NCBI GenBank assembly: GCA_030042795.1
Contig: JASHYZ010000121.1
Span: 1-10,337 of the forward strand
Direction of reading: 5' to 3'
Source: Terriglobia bacterium
Lineage (GTDB): Bacteria > Acidobacteriota > Terriglobia > UBA7540
Length of the DNA: 10,337 nucleotides
The position numbers and the translations under genes are program-made. A model generated the notes under the pieces. The model had not been told where the DNA came from and did no database searches. It saw only the letters and a program-made list of their open reading frames with translations. Shown here one piece after another: positions 5,046 through 10,337 of this stretch (the first letter of the stretch is position 1; every line of letters starts with the position of its first letter).

Positions 5046-5948
5046 TCAGGCAGCGCCCTTCTTATCTAGCATCATGAGCCCAAAGATGAGCGGCAAGTAG
5101 ACCACCGAGGCCAGCAGGACCCGCCGGGCAAGGGCCCGGGAGCGCGAAGCCGCCAGCCGCACGCCGTAACTCGTGTAAGCGACGCCCAGTAGCAACGCCC
5201 CCAGGAGATACACTGTTCCGGCTTGCACAAAAAGAGCCGGCGCCAGACTGAGCGGCAGCAACAACAGAGAAGAAACGACTACCTGCCATGCCATAGACCT
5301 GCCACCGCCGTCACCCGAAGGCAACATGCAGTAACCCGCCCGCTCGTAGTCCTCGCGGTACATCCAGGCAATCGAGAGAAAATGCGGAAACTGCCAGAGG
5401 AACACCACCGCCGAGAGTACCACCGGCTCAAAGCTCAGGCTGCCGCGAGCCGCCGCCCAACCGATGAGAGGCGGGATGGCGCCGGGAAAGGCACCCACAA
5501 ACATACACCAGGCGGTGCGGCGCTTGAGGGGTGTGTAGAGCGCCAAATAGCTCACTAGGGTAGCAACGGCCAGCAGACTTGCAAGAGCATTGACAGCGAG
5601 GGCCAGATAGGCAGCGCCAGCAAGTGAAAGGAGTAGTCCCAGGCCCAGAGCCTCGAATGAACGCAGGCGGCCTGAAGGAAGCGGACGTTGCGCGGTGCGG
5701 CGCATGCGCGCGTCGAAATCCCGCTCCAAATACTGGTTGAGCGTGGCCGTACCGCTGGCCACAAGCAGAGTGCCCAGCAAGGTGTGCACGAGCGGCAGCA
5801 GTTGAAAAGGGCCGCGCCACCCCAGGTCAAAGCCCACCCAGGTGGAGACAAGGACCAGGAAATTAACCTCGGGCTTGGTGAGCGTCCAGTAGTCTCTCAG
5901 CCTGGCCGCCACGGCGCCCACCGCTCCGTTGATTTGAGTTACAGACAT
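5046..5948 (-). CDS. ctaB: Protoheme IX farnesyltransferase (heme O synthase)
   Basis: This polytopic UbiA-superfamily enzyme transfers a farnesyl group to heme b, giving heme O, the precursor of heme A for aa3-type oxidases. At 300 residues it has the usual family length. The first Asp-rich motif is NQYLERDFDARMRRTAQRPL (71-90; N71, D77, D79). The family signature YTPLKRRT (138-145) is followed by GAFPGAIPPLIGW (152-164), and then FPHFLSIAWMYREDYERAGY (187-206). About eight or nine membrane helices are apparent. ATG at 5948 gives the expected N-terminus leading to DYWTLTKPEVNF; an upstream in-frame TTG at 5976-5978 is less likely. Neither start has a strong Shine-Dalgarno sequence. No oxidase subunit genes lie in the window, so this is a satellite of the main cluster or stands alone with DUF420. 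Confidence 0.95.
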   Translation of the reverse strand: MSVTQINGAVGAVAARLRDYWTLTKPEVNFLVLVSTWVGFDLGWRGPFQLLPLVHTLLGTLLVASGTATLNQYLERDFDARMRRTAQRPLPSGRLRSFEALGLGLLLSLAGAAYLALAVNALASLLAVATLVSYLALYTPLKRRTAWCMFVGAFPGAIPPLIGWAAARGSLSFEPVVLSAVVFLWQFPHFLSIAWMYREDYERAGYCMLPSGDGGGRSMAWQVVVSSLLLLPLSLAPALFVQAGTVYLLGALLLGVAYTSYGVRLAASRSRALARRVLLASVVYLPLIFGLMMLDKKGAA

Positions 5949-6034
5949 GTAATTTTGAGGTCCGCACTGGCGCGGCAACGCTACTCAGGCCATACTAATC
6001 AGAATGCGGCCAACCGGGGCGAACTGAGACCGTT

Positions 6035-6065
6035 AGAATACCACGTTGCGGCGCATAAGCGGCAA
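6035..6065 (-). promoter_or_regulatory. Candidate promoter for ctaB
   Basis: On the minus strand TATTCT (6035-6040) is preceded by TGG, forming an extended -10 element. TTGCCG (6060-6065) is a possible -35, but the spacer is 19 bases. It would give a leader of about 80 bases before the ATG at 5948. This is a motif match only. Confidence 0.3.
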
Positions 6066-6126
6066 GTTTTGGCTGGCAACCTGTGCCAAGTTAGGTCATG
6101 GAGGGTGACGAGTGTCAATCACCTGG

Positions 6127-6313
6127 CGCGACCTAGGCCGTAACCAGAAGGAGCACTCACCACAGAGATCACTGAGGCCACAGAGGTTTTCTCCGCGTTC
6201 TCTGTGCCCTCTGTGGTGCGCTTTTCTTTGCGCGCCGAGAGAAGTCGGTGTCCAAGCCGAAGCCGTTTTGCAAATTCTTTGCGGCTCGAGAAGAAAGTGG
6301 ACGTTAGTGACAC
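6127..6313. repeat. Dispersed CACAGAG-rich repeat, copy B
   Basis: This copy is in the same orientation as copy A and closely related to inverted copy C. They share CACCACAGAGATCAC, TTCTCTGTGCCC, GGTGCGCTTTTCTT, GCCGAGAGAAGTCG, CCGAAGCCGT and the end GAGAAGAAA(G/T)TGGACG. The centre holds CCACAGAG and CTCTGTGG in inverted orientation, so it can fold. It sits between divergent genes. Confidence 0.8.
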
Positions 6314-6452
6314 GACGAACGTTCCTACACAAGAGCGGCCTATTCACGGCAGCGCTGGCGGCACATCAAGCCACTCACGGCGTTCAGGAAGTTTCGGTGA
6401 AGTGAAATGATGCGACCGTACGAAGTAAGTCGCAGCATCACATAAGTGCACG

Positions 6453-7277
6453 ATGAAAATAAACAGGCTGGAGCAAGCTTGCATTCGTTTGGCGAGCGGC
6501 GCCACGCTCATGCTGGCCGCGCTGCTGATTACTGGACGAATCGGGTTCGCCTGGGGACCCGAGGGGCACAGGGTTGTGGCGATTCTCACCGAACGCTATC
6601 TGCAGCCTGAGACCCGCGCGCGGGTGCAATATCTACTGGGCTCCGAGAGCCTGGAGGACGCATCGCTCTGGGCCGATCAAATCGCTCACGGCACGCGCCC
6701 CGAGACGGCGCCCTGGCACTACATCGACATCCCGCTTCGTGACTCAAGGATCGACCTCCAGGCCGATTGCCCGCAGGGCCAGTGCGTGCTGGTGAAGACA
6801 GCGGAATTCGGGGCAGTCCTCGGGAACGTGCACGCCAGCCGCGAGACGCGTTACGAAGCCCTAAAGTTTGTGGTCCATTTCATCGCCGACCTTCACCAGC
6901 CGCTACACTGCGAGGACAATCACGACAAGGGCGGCAACACGCAGACGGTGATCTTCAAGGATCATCCTGATAACTTGCACTGGGTTTGGGACACGGGTCT
7001 GGTGGAGGAGATCAATTATGATCCTCGATCTCTGGCAGGGGAGCTGGAACGCGAGATGACAAGCGCGCAACGCGCCTCCTGGCAGACCGGCAGTCTCGAA
7101 TCCTGGGTGTTGGAGAGTCATCGCCTGGCTCAGACCGTCGCCTACCGGCGGACGTGGACGCTCGGCACGCCCGCTTTGGACCGGAATTACGACCGTCGCG
7201 CCCAGGATGTGATCAAGATGCAGTTGGAGAAGGCCGCCGTTAGACTCGCTTTCATACTCAATCAGCAATTGCAGTAG
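6453..7277 (+). CDS. Secreted S1/P1 family nuclease
   Basis: This zinc-dependent phosphodiesterase is predicted to cleave single-stranded DNA and RNA, and possibly 3'-nucleotides, outside the cytoplasm. A signal peptide spans residues 1-33 (basic start, hydrophobic core LMLAALLITG) and cleavage after GFA would leave W34 as the mature N-terminus, required because its amino group binds zinc. By comparison with P1 nuclease all nine zinc ligands are present: W34, H39, D74, H89, H142, D146, H152, H176 and D180, in the motifs WGPEGH, WAD, WHY, HFIADLHQPLH and HWVWD. At 274 residues the length is normal. Cysteines at 106, 111 and 153 could form a disulfide. ATG at 6453 has only a weak ribosome site but gives the correct signal peptide. 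It is followed 252 bp later by a secreted TPR-like gene. Confidence 0.95.
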   Translation: MKINRLEQACIRLASGATLMLAALLITGRIGFAWGPEGHRVVAILTERYLQPETRARVQYLLGSESLEDASLWADQIAHGTRPETAPWHYIDIPLRDSRIDLQADCPQGQCVLVKTAEFGAVLGNVHASRETRYEALKFVVHFIADLHQPLHCEDNHDKGGNTQTVIFKDHPDNLHWVWDTGLVEEINYDPRSLAGELEREMTSAQRASWQTGSLESWVLESHRLAQTVAYRRTWTLGTPALDRNYDRRAQDVIKMQLEKAAVRLAFILNQQLQ

Positions 7278-7278
7278 C

Positions 7279-7404
7279 CGCACCACTTTACCATCAATCG
7301 AGCCAGAGGGACGGAGCCTATACACCCTGCCAGGCGCCATTGGCGCCATCTTCGTGCTTGCAATTGTGACCGCGATGTTGTATTCCATCTCTCGCGCGGT
7401 TTGA
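7279..7404 (+). pseudogene. Orphan membrane-helix reading frame without a start codon
   Basis: The frame reads EPEGRSLYTLPGAIGAIF, then VLAIVTAMLYSISRAV and a TGA at 7402-7404. This is a plausible membrane helix with a short basic end. There is no ATG, GTG or TTG in frame ahead of the helix. An in-frame stop lies back inside the nuclease gene at about 7212. It may be the 3' remnant of a small membrane-protein gene, or chance; the family is not recognised. Confidence 0.2.
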
Positions 7405-7517
7405 AGAGCGGAAGGCGCGGAGAGTGATGGGGAGAGTGTCCATGCGGGACATCGGCGTTTGGCTCCCCGGGTTATCGCGCGCCGGTGACGATCTGGTCCG
7501 CCGTGCCATTGAAGTCC

Positions 7518-7523
7518 AGGAGG
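7518..7523 (+). promoter_or_regulatory. Ribosome binding site fixing the TPR-like gene start at 7530
   Basis: A perfect AGGAGG with a 6-base spacer to ATG at 7530. The upstream in-frame GTG at 7485 has no such site and would put 15 extra residues before the signal peptide. Confidence 0.85.
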
Positions 7524-7529
7524 TTTCTT

Positions 7530-8687
7530 ATGCGCAAGCATACAACGGCTCTTGCTATTTTAGTTTTCTGCTGGTGCGCCCTTCCCCTGGTCGCGCAGCA
7601 ACCTTGCCCTAAGCTATCGGTTGTGGTCAATAGTCCTGAGGATCAACTTCTCCTGGCGGTAAACGGTGCGACCGACTCGCCACAAGATCAGATCGCCGCG
7701 CTCGACAAGTACTCCTCTGAACACGCCGACTCGCCGGCGATGACCTGCGTGAACGAGTACTACACGGCGATTTACGTGAAGCAGAACCAGTTCGACAAGG
7801 CCATCAGCTATGGTGAGAAGGACCTGGCCGCAAATTACCAGGACGTGAACCTTTTCATCAATTTGATGAAAGCTTATGTCGGAGCGGGCCAAGCTACCGA
7901 TAATGCTTTCAGCGTCATCAACAAGGCCCCGGACCAGATTAAAGCGGAGTCAACACCCGCGAGGCCCTCAGGCACGAGCGACGCCGATTATCAAAAGCTT
8001 CAGGCGGACGCCGCCGATACGGCCAAGCAGTACAGCACCTACATGGAGTACGCCTTCTTTCAGCTCCTGCCGCGAGTGACGGACGCCAACAAGCGCGTGC
8101 AATATCTCGATGCTTTCGCCAAGGCCTACCCTGACAGCCCGAACACCGGCCAGCTCTACTTTCAGTACCTGCTGGCCTACAGCGCGCTCAACAACTCGGC
8201 CCAGGCCAACGAGTACGGCGAAAAGGCTATCGCGGCTGACCCCAATAACCCAACGACCCTCAGCATGGTGGCAGACGACTACGCCAACCGGCACGTGAAC
8301 CTCGACAAGGCGGAAGCTGACGCGCACAAGGTGCTCGAACTGGTCCCGAACATGAAAAAGCCTGACGGCGTGTCAGACGCAGATTTTCACACTCAGCAGA
8401 ACCTCCTGATGGCCTCGGCGCATTTCACCCTCGGCTCCATTAACCAGCAACGAGGAGCGGCCGCGCACAGAATGGCCGCCGCCATTCGTGAGTTCAAGGC
8501 CGCGGCCGAGCTGGCCAAGGGTAACCCGGAGCTTGAGGGGCGCACGCTCTATTATCTGGGATTTGCGTACGAGTCGCAGACGCCGGCGGATCATCATGGT
8601 GCGCGTGTAGCGCTCACCGAGGCCGCTCAACTCCAAAGCCCGTGGCAGGGTGAAGCGCAGAAGCTGTTGGCGAAGATACCTCAGTAG
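7530..8687 (+). CDS. Secreted TPR-like helical repeat protein
   Basis: This is a 385-residue protein with a signal peptide (residues 1-22, hydrophobic core ALAILVFCWCALPL, likely cleavage after LVA before QQ). The mature part is helical and contains TPR-like pairs: about 72-102 (YYTAIYVKQNQFDKAISYGEKDL), 205-238 (TGQLYFQYLLAYSALNNSAQ then ANEYGEKAIAADPNNP), 243-274 and 334-370 (GRTLYYLGFAYESQ). An interrupted stretch at 140-170 is rich in Ala, Asp and Gln. TPR proteins are protein-protein scaffolds, here in the periplasm or on the surface; the partner is unknown. A Cys at 26 follows the cleavage site but is not in a clear lipobox. The stop codon's last base begins a 17-bp direct repeat that recurs at 8916. 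Confidence 0.8.
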   Translation: MRKHTTALAILVFCWCALPLVAQQPCPKLSVVVNSPEDQLLLAVNGATDSPQDQIAALDKYSSEHADSPAMTCVNEYYTAIYVKQNQFDKAISYGEKDLAANYQDVNLFINLMKAYVGAGQATDNAFSVINKAPDQIKAESTPARPSGTSDADYQKLQADAADTAKQYSTYMEYAFFQLLPRVTDANKRVQYLDAFAKAYPDSPNTGQLYFQYLLAYSALNNSAQANEYGEKAIAADPNNPTTLSMVADDYANRHVNLDKAEADAHKVLELVPNMKKPDGVSDADFHTQQNLLMASAHFTLGSINQQRGAAAHRMAAAIREFKAAAELAKGNPELEGRTLYYLGFAYESQTPADHHGARVALTEAAQLQSPWQGEAQKLLAKIPQ

Positions 8688-8703
8688 GAAAAAGGAATCT
8701 CGA
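8687..8703 (+). repeat. 17-bp direct repeat, left copy
   Basis: GGAAAAAGGAATCTCGA is identical at 8916-8932. After it both copies continue with (C)GACTCG. Together the two copies bracket repeat copy C. Confidence 0.8.
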
Positions 8704-8723
8704 CGACTCGTTGGAGGCAACCT

Positions 8724-8912
8724 CTGAGTTACTACGTCCAATTTCTTCTCGGACCGCGAAGATTTTGCAAGACGGCTTCGGTACAGAAATCGACTTCTCT
8801 CGGCACGTAAGAAAAGCGCACCATAGAGGGGGCACAGAGAACACGGAGAAGGCCTCTGTAGCCTCCGTGATCTCTGTGGTGAATGCTTTTTGGGTTGCGG
8901 CCAAAGGCCGCG
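8724..8912. repeat. Dispersed CACAGAG-rich repeat, copy C (inverted)
   Basis: Read on the minus strand it starts CGCGGCC...GGCCGCAACCCAAAAAGC and follows copy B block by block to GAGAAGAAATTGGACGTAGT. Its ends match copy A more closely, its centre copy B, which suggests all three descend from one family. The orientation is opposite to A and B. Confidence 0.8.
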
Positions 8913-8915
8913 CTG

Positions 8916-8932
8916 GGAAAAAGGAATCTCGA
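8916..8932 (+). repeat. 17-bp direct repeat, right copy
   Basis: This is identical to 8687-8703. It is followed by GACTCGAAATGACA, which on the other strand reads TGTCATTTCGAGTC. Confidence 0.8.
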
Positions 8933-9025
8933 GACTCGAAATGACACGCTTCCGCAAGGTTTTCCAACGAACTGATAAACACTTCGAAGGCTTGGGCCCG
9001 CTGGGAGGTGTTAGCTTAGAGAAGC

Positions 9026-9916
9026 TTATTTGCTGAGGTACCTTGCAGGATTAACGTGCAGTTGGCCCACCATCACCTCGTAGTGCAAGTGGGGCCCCGT
9101 GCTCCGGCCGGTCATTCCCACGGCGCCAATCACTTCCCCCTCGCGCACTTCCTGACCCACCACCACGTAAACCTCGCTCAGGTGAGCGTACTTGGTTTTG
9201 ATGCCGTTCCCGTGGTCGATAATGATTTCGTTGCCGTAACCGGATTCGTGCCGTCCGGCCTCCTGCACCACGCCGTCGCCCGTGGCCTCAACCTCAGTCC
9301 CCTTGGGCGCCGAGATGTCGATGCCGTTGTGTACGGCCTCTTCGCCACTCAGCGGGTCCATGCGCTCGCCAAAGCCTCCTGTGACCTGCCCGTGAACCGG
9401 CCACAGCGTGGGCATGCCCACATGGCTAAAAGACGACGTCGAAAGAAACCCTCTCATCACCGGGTCCGCAGGCGGGTTCAAGGCAGCGGTTTTCATCAGG
9501 TTGAACGCGTAAAGCGAGGCATTGTAGCTAGCTTCCAGGGTGGAATTGCTCTGTGTGGCGAGCGTGAGCAACGCCTGCGGTAACTCCGGGCGGGAGCTCC
9601 TGCCAAAGCCATAAGTGAGGGCGACATCAGACGCCAGAGACTCAAGCGAGGTCAGCTTGGCGTTCGTGCTGGTTACGGTGTCTTCAAGCGTTTGATACTG
9701 CGTCTGCAAAGCTTCGCGCTGACTTCGGACGTCATCGTAGTTGGAGACTTTCAGCAACATACGCGCGTAACTATTCGCGAGCGCGGCCAAACCGACCAAG
9801 GCAGCAAACCCGGCCACTAGCGCAACGTGCACCACATAATGCGGCATTTGAATTTTGCGCAACCGTCCATGCGGCGCAACAATCAAAAGTGTGTAAGTTC
9901 GTCTCTTCGGCGACAT
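9026..9916 (-). CDS. Membrane-anchored M23 family peptidoglycan endopeptidase
   Basis: This 296-residue cell-wall hydrolase, or hydrolase-like regulator, should cleave peptide cross-bridges of peptidoglycan in the periplasm. Residues 26-48 form a single N-terminal membrane anchor after a basic leader (KRR, RLRK). Residues 56-98 form a coiled coil, as in EnvC- and MepM-like proteins. The M23 (LytM) domain covers about 170-295. Zinc ligands H196 and D200 lie in HNGIDIS, H278 lies in HLHYEV, and catalytic H245 lies in YAHLSE. All catalytic residues are present, so it is likely active. ATG at 9916 is preceded closely by GGAGG on the minus strand. It is downstream of the LOG-family gene on the same strand, but the 192-bp gap suggests its own promoter. 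Confidence 0.93.
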   Translation of the reverse strand: MSPKRRTYTLLIVAPHGRLRKIQMPHYVVHVALVAGFAALVGLAALANSYARMLLKVSNYDDVRSQREALQTQYQTLEDTVTSTNAKLTSLESLASDVALTYGFGRSSRPELPQALLTLATQSNSTLEASYNASLYAFNLMKTAALNPPADPVMRGFLSTSSFSHVGMPTLWPVHGQVTGGFGERMDPLSGEEAVHNGIDISAPKGTEVEATGDGVVQEAGRHESGYGNEIIIDHGNGIKTKYAHLSEVYVVVGQEVREGEVIGAVGMTGRSTGPHLHYEVMVGQLHVNPARYLSK

Positions 9917-10035
9917 GAAACCTCCGAATATGGTCGAACCCCAAAATGACTGCGAACTTGCTGGCCGAAATGGCCCTGCGAATACTTCGAATATCAGAAA
10001 CGCAGCGTACGAGTCAGTCCGTGATGTGCGCTTAC

Positions 10036-10065
10036 AGCCTATCGCTGCTTTACATCAGGTGTCAA
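10036..10065 (-). promoter_or_regulatory. Candidate sigma-70-type promoter for the M23 gene
   Basis: On the minus strand a perfect TTGACA (10060-10065) is followed after 18 bases by TAGGCT (10036-10041), a weak -10. It would leave a leader of about 110 bases. It lies next to the repeat end at 10074-10091. Motif evidence only. Confidence 0.35.
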
Positions 10066-10073
10066 GCACAAAT

Positions 10074-10091
10074 TGACCCACTACCAAAGTA
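10074..10091. repeat. Solo end of the MITE-like element
   Basis: On the minus strand the bases read TACTTTGGTAGTGGGTCA, sharing GGTAGTGGGTCA exactly with the left arm of the element at 4594-4760. The following TTTG is also shared after one or two differing bases. No second arm is seen nearby. Confidence 0.45.
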
Positions 10092-10108
10092 GAGTCACAC
10101 GGCTGATA

Positions 10109-10337
10109 TCAGCTCAGTTTGGCGGCCAGCACCTCCGCCGCTTCCTTCACTCCAGCCACCACGGTAATCAGGTCCATAGCCGCGAGGTGACCACCCGGTG
10201 TTGGTGAAACCAGACGGGCTTCCTGATCGAGGCACCTGATCACCGGCTGCCAGTAAGAGCCGAGGAGCAGGAGAGGCTTTTTGCCCCCCACTGTCGCCGA
10301 TAGAACCGACTTATTCATCAATTCCCAGGTCATCGCC
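10109..10337 (-). CDS. Probable LOG-family (Rossmann-fold) protein, C-terminal part only
   Basis: The final 75 or so codons are visible and the frame is open at the window edge; the ATG at 10333 is probably internal. The sequence AMTWELMNKSVL, then KKPLLLLGSYWQPVI, then a strand ITVVAGVKEAAEVL, resembles the last third of LOG/lysine-decarboxylase-like proteins: helix after the GGxGTxxE motif, KPxxLLGxYWxP strand, and a VVDxxEEA-like end. Such proteins include cytokinin riboside 5'-monophosphate phosphoribohydrolases. The defining PGGxGTxxE motif lies beyond the edge, so the call is tentative. The stop TGA falls within a 12-bp palindrome (10102-10113). Confidence 0.55.
   Translation of the reverse strand, partial: AMTWELMNKSVLSATVGGKKPLLLLGSYWQPVIRCLDQEARLVSPTPGGHLAAMDLITVVAGVKEAAEVLAAKLS

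Larger units (their letters stand above)
5949..6452. other. 504-bp divergent spacer between ctaB and the nuclease gene
   Basis: This region must hold promoters for two divergent genes. Copy B of the dispersed repeat fills 6127-6313, and a candidate ctaB promoter lies at 6035-6065. For the nuclease side (6314-6452) no convincing -35/-10 pair or ribosome site was seen. ORFs in this spacer follow repeat sequence and are not supported. Confidence 0.6.
8688..9025. other. 338-bp convergent spacer between the TPR-like and M23 genes
   Basis: It is almost filled by repeat copy C (8724-8912) and the two 17-bp direct repeats. Both flanking genes end here, so folding of copy C might serve as a two-way terminator. 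No classical GC stem followed by a T-tract is visible. No gene is supported. Confidence 0.6.

Noticed and set aside
6903..7541. Minus-strand ORF of 212 codons
   Set aside because: Mostly antisense to the S1/P1 nuclease, which has complete zinc ligands on the plus strand.
8373..8957. Minus-strand ORF of 194 codons across the TPR-like gene end and spacer
   Set aside because: Made of antisense sequence and repeat copy C; similar frames arise in copy B.
9013..9026. Five-base stem AGCTT/AAGCT at the M23 gene's end
   Set aside because: Too short and A/T-rich, without a T-tract; not a credible terminator.
10102..10113. Perfect 12-bp palindrome GCTGATATCAGC over the LOG-like stop codon
   Set aside because: No loop, no T-tract and no second copy; may be chance and does not support a terminator or operator call.
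1..10337. CRISPR array, tRNA, rRNA, transposase, toxin-antitoxin pair or sigma-54 -24/-12 promoter
   Set aside because: Looked for and not seen on either strand; the repeats present are not regularly spaced with unique spacers.

Overview
This 10.3 kb window looks like ordinary chromosomal DNA (high-GC, Gram-negative) of a free-living bacterium. The mix of genes points tentatively to the Acidobacteriota: an NtrB/NtrC-type pair, a heme O synthase with a DUF420 protein, an S1/P1 nuclease and a secreted TPR-like protein, separated by long spacers full of dispersed repeats. The assignment is inference, since no rRNA or other taxonomic marker is present. No prophage, CRISPR array, transposase, tRNA or rRNA was seen.

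Layout. Positions 1-2826 (minus strand) hold a sensor histidine kinase followed by an NtrC-family sigma-54 response regulator, whose gene runs off the left edge. The 189-bp gap between them is built almost wholly of degenerate 7-bp repeats. These supply the kinase's stop codon and last residues and reach to one base from the regulator's ATG. Positions 2827-3589 hold no standard gene, but contain coding-like debris, three copies of an approximately 19-bp repeat and two hairpins. Positions 3590-5948 (minus strand) form a respiratory-chain assembly group: ctaB (heme O synthase), a 618-bp repeat-rich spacer, a small membrane/coiled-coil protein, a small membrane ORF with a broken frame, and a DUF420 protein. 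Positions 6453-8687 (plus strand) hold a secreted S1/P1 nuclease with a complete zinc-ligand set and a secreted TPR-like protein. Positions 9026-10337 (minus strand) hold a membrane-anchored M23 endopeptidase and the 3' end of a probable LOG-family gene.

The spacers are the unusual part. A dispersed repeat of about 190-200 bp, rich in CACAGAG/CTCTGTG, occurs three times (4792-4991, 6127-6313 and, inverted, 8724-8912). A 167-bp MITE-like inverted repeat at 4594-4760 carries two hairpins matching the 20-bp dRS3 pattern ATTCCC-N8-GGGAAT. A fragment of its outer end recurs at 10074-10091.

Functionally, the kinase would phosphorylate the regulator, which would activate sigma-54 promoters outside the window. 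CtaB and the DUF420 protein act in heme-copper oxidase maturation. The nuclease, TPR-like protein and M23 protein all act outside the cytoplasm, but nothing shows that they act together. I found no convincing new defence or biosynthetic system. The most novel signals are the heptamer array, the repeat families and the small coupled ORFs.
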